Shown: positions 1-6,937 of the stretch, piece by piece | Layout: each line of letters starts with the position of its first letter | Numbering within the stretch: the stretch's first letter is position 1 | Assembly: GCF_900112085.1 (NCBI RefSeq) | Contig: NZ_FOJY01000006.1 | Coordinates: forward strand, 62,001-126,000 | From: Acetitomaculum ruminis DSM 5522 | GTDB lineage: Bacteria > Bacillota > Clostridia > Lachnospirales > Lachnospiraceae | Direction of reading: 5' to 3' | Length of the DNA stretch: 64,000 bases | The notes under the pieces: generated by a model | What the model was told of the DNA's origin: nothing | Database searches by the model: none | The model's input: only the letters and a program-made list of their open reading frames with translations | Translations under genes and position numbers: made by a program

Positions 1-368
1 TCCTGATTTCACTTATTGTAACAGCCAATGTATTTAATACTATTTCCACTAATGTACTTCTTAGAAGAAGAGAATTTGCTATGATGAAATCAGTGGGAAT
101 GACTGAAAAAGGCGTAAGACACATGCTGTATTATGAAAGCTTTATATATGGATTTAGAAGTATAATAACCGGCGTTCCTATTGCAATATTGCTTTCTTAC
201 TATATATACAAAATCTCAAATTTTGCAGGGGATATTCCATTTTTCATACCTGTGGAAAGTATATTAATTGCAGTAATAAGTGTATTTGTAGTAGTATTTG
301 CCACAATGCTTTTTTCATCAGGAAAACTTAAAAAAGACAATACAATAGAAGCCTTAAGAAGTGAATAA
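1..368 (+). CDS. FtsX-like ABC transporter permease, C-terminal part
   Basis: This is the 3' end of a gene that begins before the window. The open frame runs from base 3 without an internal start and includes the pattern TANVFNTISTNV, then RRREFAMMKSVGMT, which is typical of the cytoplasmic loop of FtsX/MacB-type permeases. Two hydrophobic segments follow, then a short basic tail ending in NTIEALRSE, as usual for BceB/YxdM/MacB-like permeases. Such proteins pair with an ATPase and extrude or sense peptides and antibiotics. The partner must lie upstream, outside the window. A hairpin with a T-run follows the stop codon. The family call is firm, the substrate unknown. Confidence 0.85.
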   Translation, partial: LISLIVTANVFNTISTNVLLRRREFAMMKSVGMTEKGVRHMLYYESFIYGFRSIITGVPIAILLSYYIYKISNFAGDIPFFIPVESILIAVISVFVVVFATMLFSSGKLKKDNTIEALRSE

Positions 369-389
369 ATTTACAACAGATAAATAAAA

Positions 390-427
390 GAAAAAGGAAC
401 CTGAAAAATATTAGGGTTCTTTTTTCT
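390..427 (+). terminator. Rho-independent terminator after the FtsX-like permease
   Basis: The arms GGAACC and GGGTTC are flanked by an A-run before and a T-run after, 22 bases downstream of the permease stop codon. Confidence 0.7.
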
Positions 428-430
428 TTT

Positions 431-764
431 TCTCTTATCCAAAATCACATTCAAAAAATTAAGAAAAAATAAACTATACATACATATTGCCTAATGAATA
501 AGGTGAAGCACCCCTTGTTTTTGTAAGTAATTAGTATTATAACTTGTTTATTTTTTTTCAGTGAAGTTTGTGGAGATTTTTTATCTTGTGTCGATATAGT
601 ATGTGTGTTAGAATGCTGAAAATACGGTCACGCACATAAAGCTCCACTTAACAAATAAAGAGTTTGTGTGACGTTTGCGAAGTTGCTTTATGACTATTTA
701 TATTATGAAGGATGGAAAAAACAAATGTATATTTGTCAATTTTTTATAATGAGGGAGATTTAAT
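431..764 (+). other. Gene-free leader with a conspicuous stem upstream of the HPt gene
   Basis: No coding region is visible here. CATAAAGC near 637 is exactly complementary to GCTTTATG near 683, and the pairing extends inward through ACTT/AAGT. Inside the loop lie ACAAA/TTTGT and GTCAC/GTGTGAC pairings that could compete with each other. The stretch sits just upstream of two signalling genes, so it may be a regulatory leader. I could not match it to a known riboswitch. A possible late promoter is TTGCGA, 17 bases, TTATAT, near 676-704. Confidence 0.35.
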
Positions 765-1124
765 ATGAGTTATGCAACAGCAAAAGAACTATATTCAAAA
801 ATAGGCGGAAACTACGAAAAAATGATAGGCATCTTTAAAACTGATGATATGGTCAAGGAATTTGCTAAAATGTTTTTAGATGATAACAGTGCCATAGAAC
901 TAGACCAGGCGATGAAAAACGAAGATTATGCAGCAGCTTTTGAAGCTGCCCATAAACTTAAAGGTGTGACATTAAATATTGCCCTTGATGATTTGGGGGC
1001 ACAGGCTACGGAAGTGGTAGAAAGGCTTCGTAATCAAAAAGATATAGAGGGGGCCAAAATAGAATATCCAAAGCTACAGGAAATGTATAAGAAAGTTATA
1101 GATGCCATAAAAGAATTGAACTAG
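765..1124 (+). CDS. HPt-domain phosphotransfer protein
   Basis: The protein is 119 residues and almost entirely one histidine phosphotransfer domain. The phospho-accepting residue is His63 in the motif AAHKLKGVTLN, the usual HPt signature (HxLKG). In this family the domain takes a phosphate from a hybrid kinase or receiver and passes it on in a phosphorelay. The start is supported by GGGAG eight bases upstream. The gene lies 47 bases before a receiver-HD-GYP gene on the same strand, so the simplest reading is that the two are co-transcribed and exchange phosphate. No histidine kinase is in the window, so the source of the phosphate is unknown. Confidence 0.9.
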   Translation: MSYATAKELYSKIGGNYEKMIGIFKTDDMVKEFAKMFLDDNSAIELDQAMKNEDYAAAFEAAHKLKGVTLNIALDDLGAQATEVVERLRNQKDIEGAKIEYPKLQEMYKKVIDAIKELN

Positions 1125-1171
1125 GAAATGTAAAATGTAACTTTTTTAAGATTGAGAAGAGGTATGACTGA

Positions 1172-2266
1172 ATGAAAAACGCTCCAATTGAAATGAAAAC
1201 AATTCTTATTGCTGATGATGCGCCTATTAATAGAAAAATGCTTGGTTTTATATTCCAGGAACAGTTTAATGTTATCGAAGCAGAAAATGGTCAGGTGGCT
1301 ATTGAAATACTAGAAAAATTCAAGGATGAAATATCTATTATCTTTTTGGATTTAATGATGCCTATAAAAACAGGAATTGATGTTTTGGAATATATGAAAG
1401 AAATAGGTTTAAACAATAAGGTTCCTGTAATAATGATTACCGGTGAGTCTACCCCGGAATCTGACGAAAAAGCATATCAATTAGGAGTTTCAGAGATTAT
1501 TTATAAACCATTCGATGAAAGAGTGGTAATGAGACGTACTAAAAATACCATAGAACTTTTTGAAAACAGAAATGCTCTTGAAAAGAAGCTTGAAGAAAGA
1601 ACTAAGGAATTACAAAAGAGTAAAGAAGTTCTTTTTCATCAAAATCAGTTTCTTGTTAATGCCTTGGGTTCTGTATTGGAATTACGCGGTTACGAATCCT
1701 CAGAGCACTTAATGAGAGTTAGAACATTTACAAAAATAATGATGGGTTATATAAAGCAGCTTTATCCTGAATATGAATTAACAGATGAACAGGTAATGCT
1801 GATTTCCGAAGCAGCAATTCTTCACGACTTAGGTAAAGTTGCAGTTCCGGAACATATTATATTTAAGAATACCAAATATACAGATGAAGAAATGGAAGAG
1901 TTTGAAAAACATACCATATATGGTTGTAAAATACTTGAAAACTTTAAACAGCAGCAGGAAACAGAACTTTACAAATATTGTTATGATATTTGCAGATATC
2001 ACCATGAAAGAGCAGACGGAAAAGGTTATCCATTCAACATTAAAGAAGATAAAATTCCTATCTGGTCACAGGTTGTGGGTCTGGTGGACTCCTACGACGG
2101 ACTTATTAATCCAAGATTACATAAGACACCGTATGATGTAAAAATCGCTTCTAAAAAGGTTAAGGATGGAGATTGCGGAGCTTTCTCGGAAAAAGTTCTT
2201 AAAGCATTTGAATTAGCTGAAGAAGAGATGTTTACCGTGGCTGCCAAAATCAATTATGTTATATAA
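1172..2266 (+). CDS. Response regulator with HD-GYP output domain (probable cyclic di-GMP phosphodiesterase)
   Basis: The 364-residue protein has an N-terminal receiver domain (about residues 9-127) with acidic residues ADD near the start, phospho-acceptor Asp60 in IIFLDLMMP, and the switch lysine in YKPF. A helical linker (about 130-155) leads to an HD-GYP domain with His218-Asp219 in ILHDLGKVAVPE, His247, and HHERADGKGYP at 277-287. These metal ligands and the GYP motif are intact, so hydrolysis of cyclic di-GMP or a related dinucleotide is likely. The segment after the GYP motif (IWSQVVGLVDSYDGL) departs somewhat from the usual VADxFDAL. It is probably phosphorylated through the HPt protein just upstream. 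An AT-only stem follows the gene. Confidence 0.9.
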   Translation: MKNAPIEMKTILIADDAPINRKMLGFIFQEQFNVIEAENGQVAIEILEKFKDEISIIFLDLMMPIKTGIDVLEYMKEIGLNNKVPVIMITGESTPESDEKAYQLGVSEIIYKPFDERVVMRRTKNTIELFENRNALEKKLEERTKELQKSKEVLFHQNQFLVNALGSVLELRGYESSEHLMRVRTFTKIMMGYIKQLYPEYELTDEQVMLISEAAILHDLGKVAVPEHIIFKNTKYTDEEMEEFEKHTIYGCKILENFKQQQETELYKYCYDICRYHHERADGKGYPFNIKEDKIPIWSQVVGLVDSYDGLINPRLHKTPYDVKIASKKVKDGDCGAFSEKVLKAFELAEEEMFTVAAKINYVI

Positions 2267-2320
2267 AATATTACAAAAAACAGTTATTAAAAAGATATTA
2301 TGAAATAATTTTTTAATATA

Positions 2321-2521
2321 TTACATAAATGTGCACTGTTCCAGCAGATAGATGATTTCCTTTACGGGATAATCATCTTCGCTGTAATGTTGCCGTCTTA
2401 TATATAAGGCATCAGCAAGATCACTGTAAGCCTGGATAATATCCCCAAAACTCATATTTTTTCTGGCAGAAGCAATAAGTTGCTCTGCTTTTTTTAATTC
2501 TACAAGGCTATTGTCATTCAT
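2321..2521 (-). CDS. Small hypothetical protein, 66 aa
   Basis: I do not recognise this protein. The reasons to call it real are a good ribosome binding site (AAGGAG, seven bases before the ATG), ordinary codon use and a position free of overlap. It appears to be soluble and mostly helical, with charged and aliphatic residues spaced as in small helical adaptors (ELKKAEQLIASARKNM, then a Tyr-rich middle and KEIIYLLEQ). It has no signal peptide, cysteine cluster or membrane segment. It converges on the HD-GYP gene, with a weak AT-rich stem between them. Confidence 0.6.
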   Translation of the reverse strand: MNDNSLVELKKAEQLIASARKNMSFGDIIQAYSDLADALYIRRQHYSEDDYPVKEIIYLLEQCTFM

Positions 2522-2743
2522 GGAAATTCTCCTTTTTTAGTGAATTTGCAGATTAAGAAATATAAATATATCAGAATTAAAGGATATCATATTATCCTTT
2601 GGGAAACAATGTTTTGTTGCTTTGAAGCTAGGAATATGAGTATAAAAATATGATTGCAGGATTCAAATTATTTTACTCGATTTATTTACACAAAATTCAT
2701 ACTTACTTCATATTTGCGTCATAAAGATAGGGTAGATTTATTG

Positions 2744-2834
2744 TATCGCTTTTCGAGGCGATAAACTTAAAAAACTTTTTCATAAACTCCCCTAAATGAC
2801 TCCATGTGTGCAGGCATGGAGTCATTTTCTTTTC
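2744..2834 (+). ncRNA. Candidate small RNA, left unit of an inward-facing pair
   Basis: A hairpin at 2744-2763 (8-bp stem with one G-U pair, TTCG loop) is followed by an unpaired stretch containing CTTTTTCATAAACTCCCC. A perfect 12-bp hairpin at 2795-2826 then runs into TTTTCTTTT, which has the form of an intrinsic terminator reading rightward. The unpaired stretch is the complement of a ribosome binding site plus start codon (GGGGAGTTTATG). A matching unit lies on the other strand at 2907-2997, with compensating base changes in both stems. No convincing promoter was found. An alternative is that the complementary strand encodes a 26-residue peptide starting MKKFFKFIASK. Confidence 0.5.
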
Positions 2835-2976
2835 TCTGATTCTGTTCTTATATGAGGAAAAAGCCTTTAAAATACCCGATGTCAGGGGTTTTTTTAATAA
2901 TGGGAACAAAAGAAGAAAACTCCGTAGCATGCGAACTACGGAGCTTAAAAATAGGGGAGTTTATGAAAAAGTTTTT
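2770..2976. repeat. Perfect 25-bp inverted repeat with 157-bp centre
   Basis: Bases 2770-2794 are the exact reverse complement of 2952-2976. The core of the left arm is CTTTTTCATAAACTCCCC. Similarity continues imperfectly outward for about 40 more bases on each side, including a small hairpin in each flank. The arms contain the presumed single-stranded region of two small-RNA-like units. Inverted repeats of this size also bound invertible promoters, but no recombinase gene and no clear promoter in the centre support that here. Confidence 0.85.
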
Positions 2977-2997
2977 AGTGTATCACTTCAAGTGATA
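2907..2997 (-). ncRNA. Candidate small RNA, right unit of an inward-facing pair
   Basis: Read on the minus strand, this unit has the same order as its partner at 2744-2834: a hairpin (TATCACTT/AAGTGATA, plus positions 2981-2997), the shared 25-base stretch with CATAAACTCCCC, an 8-bp hairpin (CTCCGTAG/CTACGGAG, plus positions 2920-2943) and the tail TTTTCTTCTTTT. A weak promoter could be TTTACA, 16 bases, TATTAA on the minus strand (plus positions 3049-3076). The reverse reading would offer a ribosome binding site and a 10-codon frame starting MKKFLVYHFK, which looks too short to matter. Confidence 0.5.
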
Positions 2998-3180
2998 TGT
3001 CAATTTTATCTGAAAAATGTGAAATTATCCCCGAAAAAGTCTTAAAAATTAATAAAGTATATATTTAAAATGTAAAAACTGTTACACAACAATTACAAAA
3101 ATATATCTAAACAACCAATTTAGAATTATTATCAAACAATACTAAATTATAATAAAAAATAGCAGAAAATATAAAAATGA

Positions 3181-3486
3181 TTATACAAATAATTCAACAA
3201 TAAATACGGCAGCACAGGCTCCACCTGCAACAATTATCAGACTTTGCTTTTTTATTGCCAGTATAAGTGCAATTATAAATCCTACTGCGGCAGATATTCT
3301 TGATGAAGTAGAATATAAGCAGGCAGGAATGGTCATGGCAGCCAAAGTGGCATAGGGTACATAATATAAAAAAGATCTGATGAAATGGTTATTAATTTCG
3401 GTTCTGATAAGAGTAAGGGGAAGTGCCCTTATAAGATATGTAACCAGCGCCATAACCAAAATATAGATATAAACATTATTTAACAT
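3181..3486 (-). CDS. azlD: AzlD-type branched-chain amino acid exporter subunit
   Basis: The 101-residue protein is almost entirely hydrophobic, with about four membrane segments and the motif LVTYLIRALPLTLIR near the N-terminus, characteristic of AzlD. In this family AzlD is the small partner of AzlC, and together they export branched-chain amino acids or related compounds. It lies 18 bases downstream of azlC on the same strand, behind proB, so the three probably form one transcript (proB-azlC-azlD). GGAG precedes the start. The substrate cannot be deduced from the sequence. Confidence 0.9.
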   Translation of the reverse strand: MLNNVYIYILVMALVTYLIRALPLTLIRTEINNHFIRSFLYYVPYATLAAMTIPACLYSTSSRISAAVGFIIALILAIKKQSLIIVAGGACAAVFIVELFV

Positions 3487-3504
3487 GATTTTTGCTCCAT
3501 TATT

Positions 3505-4242
3505 TTAAGAATTTTTTGTATTTGCCTTATCTTTTTCATCATCTGATACCGGGATAGGAAAAAGAAAGGCTGCCAATGCAGAGATAACTACAGTGATTAT
3601 GATAATTCTAAAGCCTGAAGATACCAGTTTTAATACCGGCATATAGGTAAACAATACGCTTAAAAGCATCGCCGAAAGAACTACCAAAAGAACTGGCTTT
3701 GACTCCTTACTTTCAGGTATTATTATGGCTATGAACATTCCGTAAATCGCCATACCCAGGGCGCTTATGAGTTTTTGAGGCATTATCTCTCCGGATATTC
3801 CTCCTAAAAAGGTTCCAAGAACCCAGCCAAAAACGGAAATAATTATAAGCCCCATGGAATAGGAAGGTTTTAACTCTCCCTTTCTTAATACACTTACACC
3901 GAATATTTCATCTGTTACACCATAAGAAATTCCCAGTCTTTTAGTCAGGGAAATCTTTGGGGAAAGCTTTTGGGAAAGTGAACAGGACATTAAAAGGTAT
4001 CTCATGTTTATAACCAGCTGGACCATTGCCACTTCAAAATATGTAGCATGGGATGCTATCATATCTAAAGAAGAAAACTGGCCGGCAGAGGTTACATTGG
4101 TTAAAGACATTAAAACTGCCTGAAAAATTGTTAATCCGGATCTGGTGGCCTGAATACCAAATGCAAAAGAAACAGCCAGATACCCTAAACATATGGGGAT
4201 ACCGTCTCTGCTTCCTTCTTTTATATTTTCAAATGTAGACAT
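3505..4242 (-). CDS. azlC: AzlC-type branched-chain amino acid exporter, large subunit
   Basis: I chose the ATG at 4242 (N-terminus MSTFENIKEGSRDGIPI) because GGAG lies nine bases upstream and because N-terminal KxGxxxxxPI is the normal AzlC beginning. A longer frame starting at 4293 would run far into proB. The 245-residue protein has several membrane segments and the AzlC pattern CLGYLAVSFAFGIQA, then FSSLDMI and a YGVTDEIF motif. It partners with AzlD encoded just downstream. The start lies five bases before the proB stop codon in transcription order, so translation of the two may be coupled. The last residues are charged (SDDEKDKANTKNS). Confidence 0.9.
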   Translation of the reverse strand: MSTFENIKEGSRDGIPICLGYLAVSFAFGIQATRSGLTIFQAVLMSLTNVTSAGQFSSLDMIASHATYFEVAMVQLVINMRYLLMSCSLSQKLSPKISLTKRLGISYGVTDEIFGVSVLRKGELKPSYSMGLIIISVFGWVLGTFLGGISGEIMPQKLISALGMAIYGMFIAIIIPESKESKPVLLVVLSAMLLSVLFTYMPVLKLVSSGFRIIIITVVISALAAFLFPIPVSDDEKDKANTKNS

Positions 4243-4246
4243 GACA

Positions 4247-5050
4247 TTAAACTCCTTGATTTCCGGTGAAAACAGTTCCAATAAACTTATCATCTATAAT
4301 ATCATAGATATTTTCAGGTTTTCTTCCATTGGTGATATACATATCGATATTGTATTTTGTTGCGATTTCAGCGGCATCAAGCTTTGAAACCATTCCTCCG
4401 GTTCCTCTGGTGGTGCCTGCTCCCGAGGCAAGATTTCTTATGGAATCATCAATTTTATCAATTCGTCCGATTAAAATTGCATTAGGATCCTTTCTTGGGT
4501 CTCCGTTATATAATCCGTCAATATCTGATAAAAGCACCAGTTTTGAAGCATTACAAAAATGAGCAACTACTGCACTTAATGCATCATTATCACTAAAAAT
4601 TTTCTTTTCAGATTCGATTTCCGTATAACTAATGGAATCGTTTTCATTTACAATAGGGATAATATTGTTTTCAAGGAGTGTATTAAAGGTATTTGTTAGA
4701 TTTTTTCTTTTGTACTCCTGGTGTATATCATCTTCCGTAAATAAAATCTGGGCTACAAGTTTTCCGTACTCGCTAAAGAATTTATCATAAATATGCATTA
4801 ATTCTAATTGTCCAACAGCAGCGGCGGCCTGTTTCATTTTCATTTCCTTTGGTCTTTCTTTAATTCGCATTTTATTAAGCCCTACGGCAATAGCTCCTGA
4901 AGAAACCAGAATTACTTCCCAGCCACAGTTATGAATGGCAGAAAGTACTCTTGCCAGCTTATCAATGGCTCTTATATCCACAAAGCCTTCTTCTGTAGTT
5001 ATGGTGGAGGTTCCAACTTTAACAACTATACGGTTTTTTATATTATCCAT
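4247..5050 (-). CDS. proB: Glutamate 5-kinase, short form without PUA domain
   Basis: The enzyme phosphorylates glutamate with ATP in the first step of proline synthesis. The 267-residue protein has the amino acid kinase fold motifs VVKVGTSTIT at the N-terminus, LVSSGAIAVGL, NENDSISY, FSDNDALSAVVA, LLSDIDGLYNGDPR and GTGGMVSKLDAA. It ends where the kinase domain ends, so it lacks the C-terminal PUA domain of the longer E. coli-type enzyme; short forms are common in Clostridia. The start is supported by AGAAAGG. proA, the usual neighbour, is not next to it. Instead azlC and azlD follow, suggesting co-regulation of proline synthesis and amino acid export. Confidence 0.93.
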   Translation of the reverse strand: MDNIKNRIVVKVGTSTITTEEGFVDIRAIDKLARVLSAIHNCGWEVILVSSGAIAVGLNKMRIKERPKEMKMKQAAAAVGQLELMHIYDKFFSEYGKLVAQILFTEDDIHQEYKRKNLTNTFNTLLENNIIPIVNENDSISYTEIESEKKIFSDNDALSAVVAHFCNASKLVLLSDIDGLYNGDPRKDPNAILIGRIDKIDDSIRNLASGAGTTRGTGGMVSKLDAAEIATKYNIDMYITNGRKPENIYDIIDDKFIGTVFTGNQGV

Positions 5051-5252
5051 AGTTACAGCCTTTCTATTTAAAAATATATTTAATACAGTATTAGTAATTT
5101 CTTAGTTTTATAAGGAAGTAGCAAAGAAAATTTTACATTCCTTAGACTTTCTTACTAAAATGCTACAAATTTAATCTTAGCATTTACAGCATCACTTTAC
5201 AATACTAAAGTGGTGGAGATTTTTTATTATATATAAACAGGAATTTAGGGTT

Positions 5253-5825
5253 TTAAAGGGTAAAATGTCCAAATTCTACTTTTTTAACATTTTCATGGTG
5301 AGTTCCAAGGATTTTTTCCATCCAGATCATATTGTACCATCTGTTAAATTTATATCCGCATTTTTCAAAGTAGCCAACTCTTTTAAAAGCAAGTTTTTCG
5401 TGAAATTTAACTGAATCAAAAGTTAAGTATTCGTCTTCTTTATCTGGTATGGCAATACAGGCATACATATTTAAAATTCCCATTTCTTTAAGGAGTTTTT
5501 CGAGTTTTTCATATAAAAGCCTGCCAAAGCCTTGTCCTTTAGCTTCTTTTTTTATATAAATACTGCATTCCACTGCCCAGTCATAGGCAGTACGGCCTTT
5601 GAAAGAAGAAGCATAGGCATAGCCCAAAATCATCCCATTTTCATCTAGTAATTTAATATAGGGATATTTAGAAGAAATATTAATAATTCGTTCCTTAAAT
5701 TCTTCCACAGAGGGTACTTCGTATTCAAAGGTAATTGCTGTTTCTTTCACATAAGGTGCATAAATTGCCAGCAAATCATTTGCATCTTTGTGGGTTACCA
5801 ATTCAATTTTTACATTCTTTTGCAT
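5253..5825 (-). CDS. GNAT acetyltransferase, phosphinothricin acetyltransferase-like
   Basis: The 190-residue protein begins with the pattern of the PAT/YncA group: IYAPYVKETAITFEYEVPS, a conserved early block, then GYAYASSFKGRTAYDWAVE, the acetyl-CoA loop KGQGFGRLLYEKL and LAFKRVGYFEKCGYKFNRWYN near the end. Members acetylate small amines such as amino acid analogues or methionine sulfoximine; the substrate here is unknown. The C-terminus carries about 20 extra residues after the conserved WYNMIWMEK. The start codon lies in one copy of a 19-base direct repeat, and the second copy 31 bases upstream creates a short upstream frame. Confidence 0.85.
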   Translation of the reverse strand: MQKNVKIELVTHKDANDLLAIYAPYVKETAITFEYEVPSVEEFKERIINISSKYPYIKLLDENGMILGYAYASSFKGRTAYDWAVECSIYIKKEAKGQGFGRLLYEKLEKLLKEMGILNMYACIAIPDKEDEYLTFDSVKFHEKLAFKRVGYFEKCGYKFNRWYNMIWMEKILGTHHENVKKVEFGHFTL

Positions 5826-5857
5826 ATTATTATAATCCTTTTACATTCTTTTGCATA
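5808..5857. repeat. 19-base direct repeat spanning the GNAT start codon
   Basis: The 19-base sequence ending in ACATTCTTTTGCATA occurs at 5808-5826 and again at 5839-5857. On the minus strand each copy contains an ATG followed by CAAAAGAATGTAAAA. The downstream copy is the start of the acetyltransferase gene. The upstream copy begins an 8-codon frame (MQKNVKGL) that stops before it. This looks like a local duplication. Confidence 0.8.
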
Positions 5858-6040
5858 AATATGCTAATTTGAGTCTTTAGCTTATTATAGGCTTGAATTA
5901 TTTATAAGGCAAGAAAGAAAAATCAGGAGCACAAGACATAGTTTTGATAAAACATAACAAAAATGAAATTGAATTTAAGGACAAAATGAAACAAAACACT
6001 TAAATACAGTATTAAAAGACAGAAAATATTGGTGACCGAC

Positions 6041-6069
6041 TTGAAATTTGAAAAAATAAGTGATAATAT
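6041..6069 (+). promoter_or_regulatory. Promoter of the 6-16.6 kb surface/uptake cluster
   Basis: TTGAAA at 6041-6046 and TAATAT at 6064-6069 are separated by exactly 17 bases, giving a transcription start near 6076, about 40 bases before the first gene. No operator palindrome was seen around it. Confidence 0.7.
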
Positions 6070-6116
6070 ATGCCTTGTGAAATTAATGTTAAATTATTGA
6101 AAAAGGTAATAAAGAT

Positions 6117-6920
6117 ATGAAAAAGTATGAAAACTCATTGAAAAGCAAAGAAGTGATAATTATTCTTGCACTTATTCTTGTTTCGTTTAATTTGTTCGGT
6201 TGTGGATCGTCCCTGATTTTGGATGAAAAACAATCCCCACAACTGTCAAATGTTGAATTATCCGGAAGAAATGATGGAGATGAAGACTCACAATATGTGG
6301 ATTTAATTCTGGATTTTGATAAATCTATTTCAATAAACGATAGTAGAAAAGATTCCTTGAATATAACAATTGCAAACAAAAAGGTAGATGATTTTTCCAT
6401 GGAAAAAACAGCAGATAATCAGGTAAAGTTATCTGTAAAAACCACTTCTGTTACTGATGGAAAAATAAAAGTTGAAGATGCAGATGAAGCAGAAGGGGTA
6501 GAGGCTATTACTGATGAATCAGGCAAGTATTCTGCCGGGGATTTTAACGTTAGTGCCATAATACCTTCTGGTATAGAGCTTTCAACAGTGGATAGAGGTG
6601 CAGGATATGTAACCAAAAAAGTAGATTCCTTGTGGAATATCAGAAGTATTTTATGGATACGGATTTTAAAAGACGGGGAGCCTATATCTGCCGGTCAAGA
6701 TGAAAATTTAAAAATAATGGATGGTGCAATAGCGATTCATGGGCATGATTTTTTAAATATGGATGAAGAAATGACAGCAAAAGAAATTGCCAAATCTATA
6801 AATGAGTATTTTTCTGATTCCTATGAATGTGAAAGCAAGGACGGAAATATTACCCTTAAATTAAAAAACAATAGTGAAGAAAAATTGGATATTCAAGTTT
6901 ATACATATTGTGAATATTAA
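6117..6920 (+). CDS. Lipoprotein, first gene of the surface/uptake cluster
   Basis: The 267-residue protein has a lipoprotein signal with lipobox FGC at Cys29. I do not recognise a named family, but residues about 45-260 look like a shorter paralogue of the N-terminal half of the large secreted protein at 14465-16573. Shared points include LDFDKSISIND versus VDFNKEITIKD, PSGIELS versus PTGIKLS, and a GH-containing stretch (HGHDF at 208-212, versus GHAHNF). The last part, AKEIAKSINEY followed by GNITLKLK, also resembles a stretch of the binding protein at 12245. The histidines could bind a metal. It is probably membrane-anchored outside the cell and works with the downstream importer; this is inference. 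Confidence 0.75.
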   Translation: MKKYENSLKSKEVIIILALILVSFNLFGCGSSLILDEKQSPQLSNVELSGRNDGDEDSQYVDLILDFDKSISINDSRKDSLNITIANKKVDDFSMEKTADNQVKLSVKTTSVTDGKIKVEDADEAEGVEAITDESGKYSAGDFNVSAIIPSGIELSTVDRGAGYVTKKVDSLWNIRSILWIRILKDGEPISAGQDENLKIMDGAIAIHGHDFLNMDEEMTAKEIAKSINEYFSDSYECESKDGNITLKLKNNSEEKLDIQVYTYCEY

Positions 6921-6937
6921 AAAGGAGTTTTACTGAT

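Noticed and set aside
600-700. Cyclic di-GMP riboswitch upstream of the HPt/HD-GYP genes
   Set aside because: CACGCACA and GTGTGACG recall the GEMM-I consensus, but the conserved GGGCAAAnC, GAAA loop and GACGCAAAGC parts are not present in order.
2703-2930. A 75-codon minus-strand frame and an overlapping 79-codon plus-strand frame across the inverted repeats
   Set aside because: Both run through the palindromic hairpins, lack a ribosome binding site at their first start, and have no protein-like pattern. The stretch is better explained by RNA-like structure.
2703-3045. Type I toxin-antitoxin pair in the inverted repeats
   Set aside because: The outward peptides (26 and 10 residues) are not hydrophobic and do not look like known small toxins; the terminators point inward.
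5150-5240. Terminator after the GNAT gene
   Set aside because: CATCACTTTA/TAAAGTGGTG forms a hairpin, but its T-run is on the plus strand while both neighbouring genes are on the minus strand.
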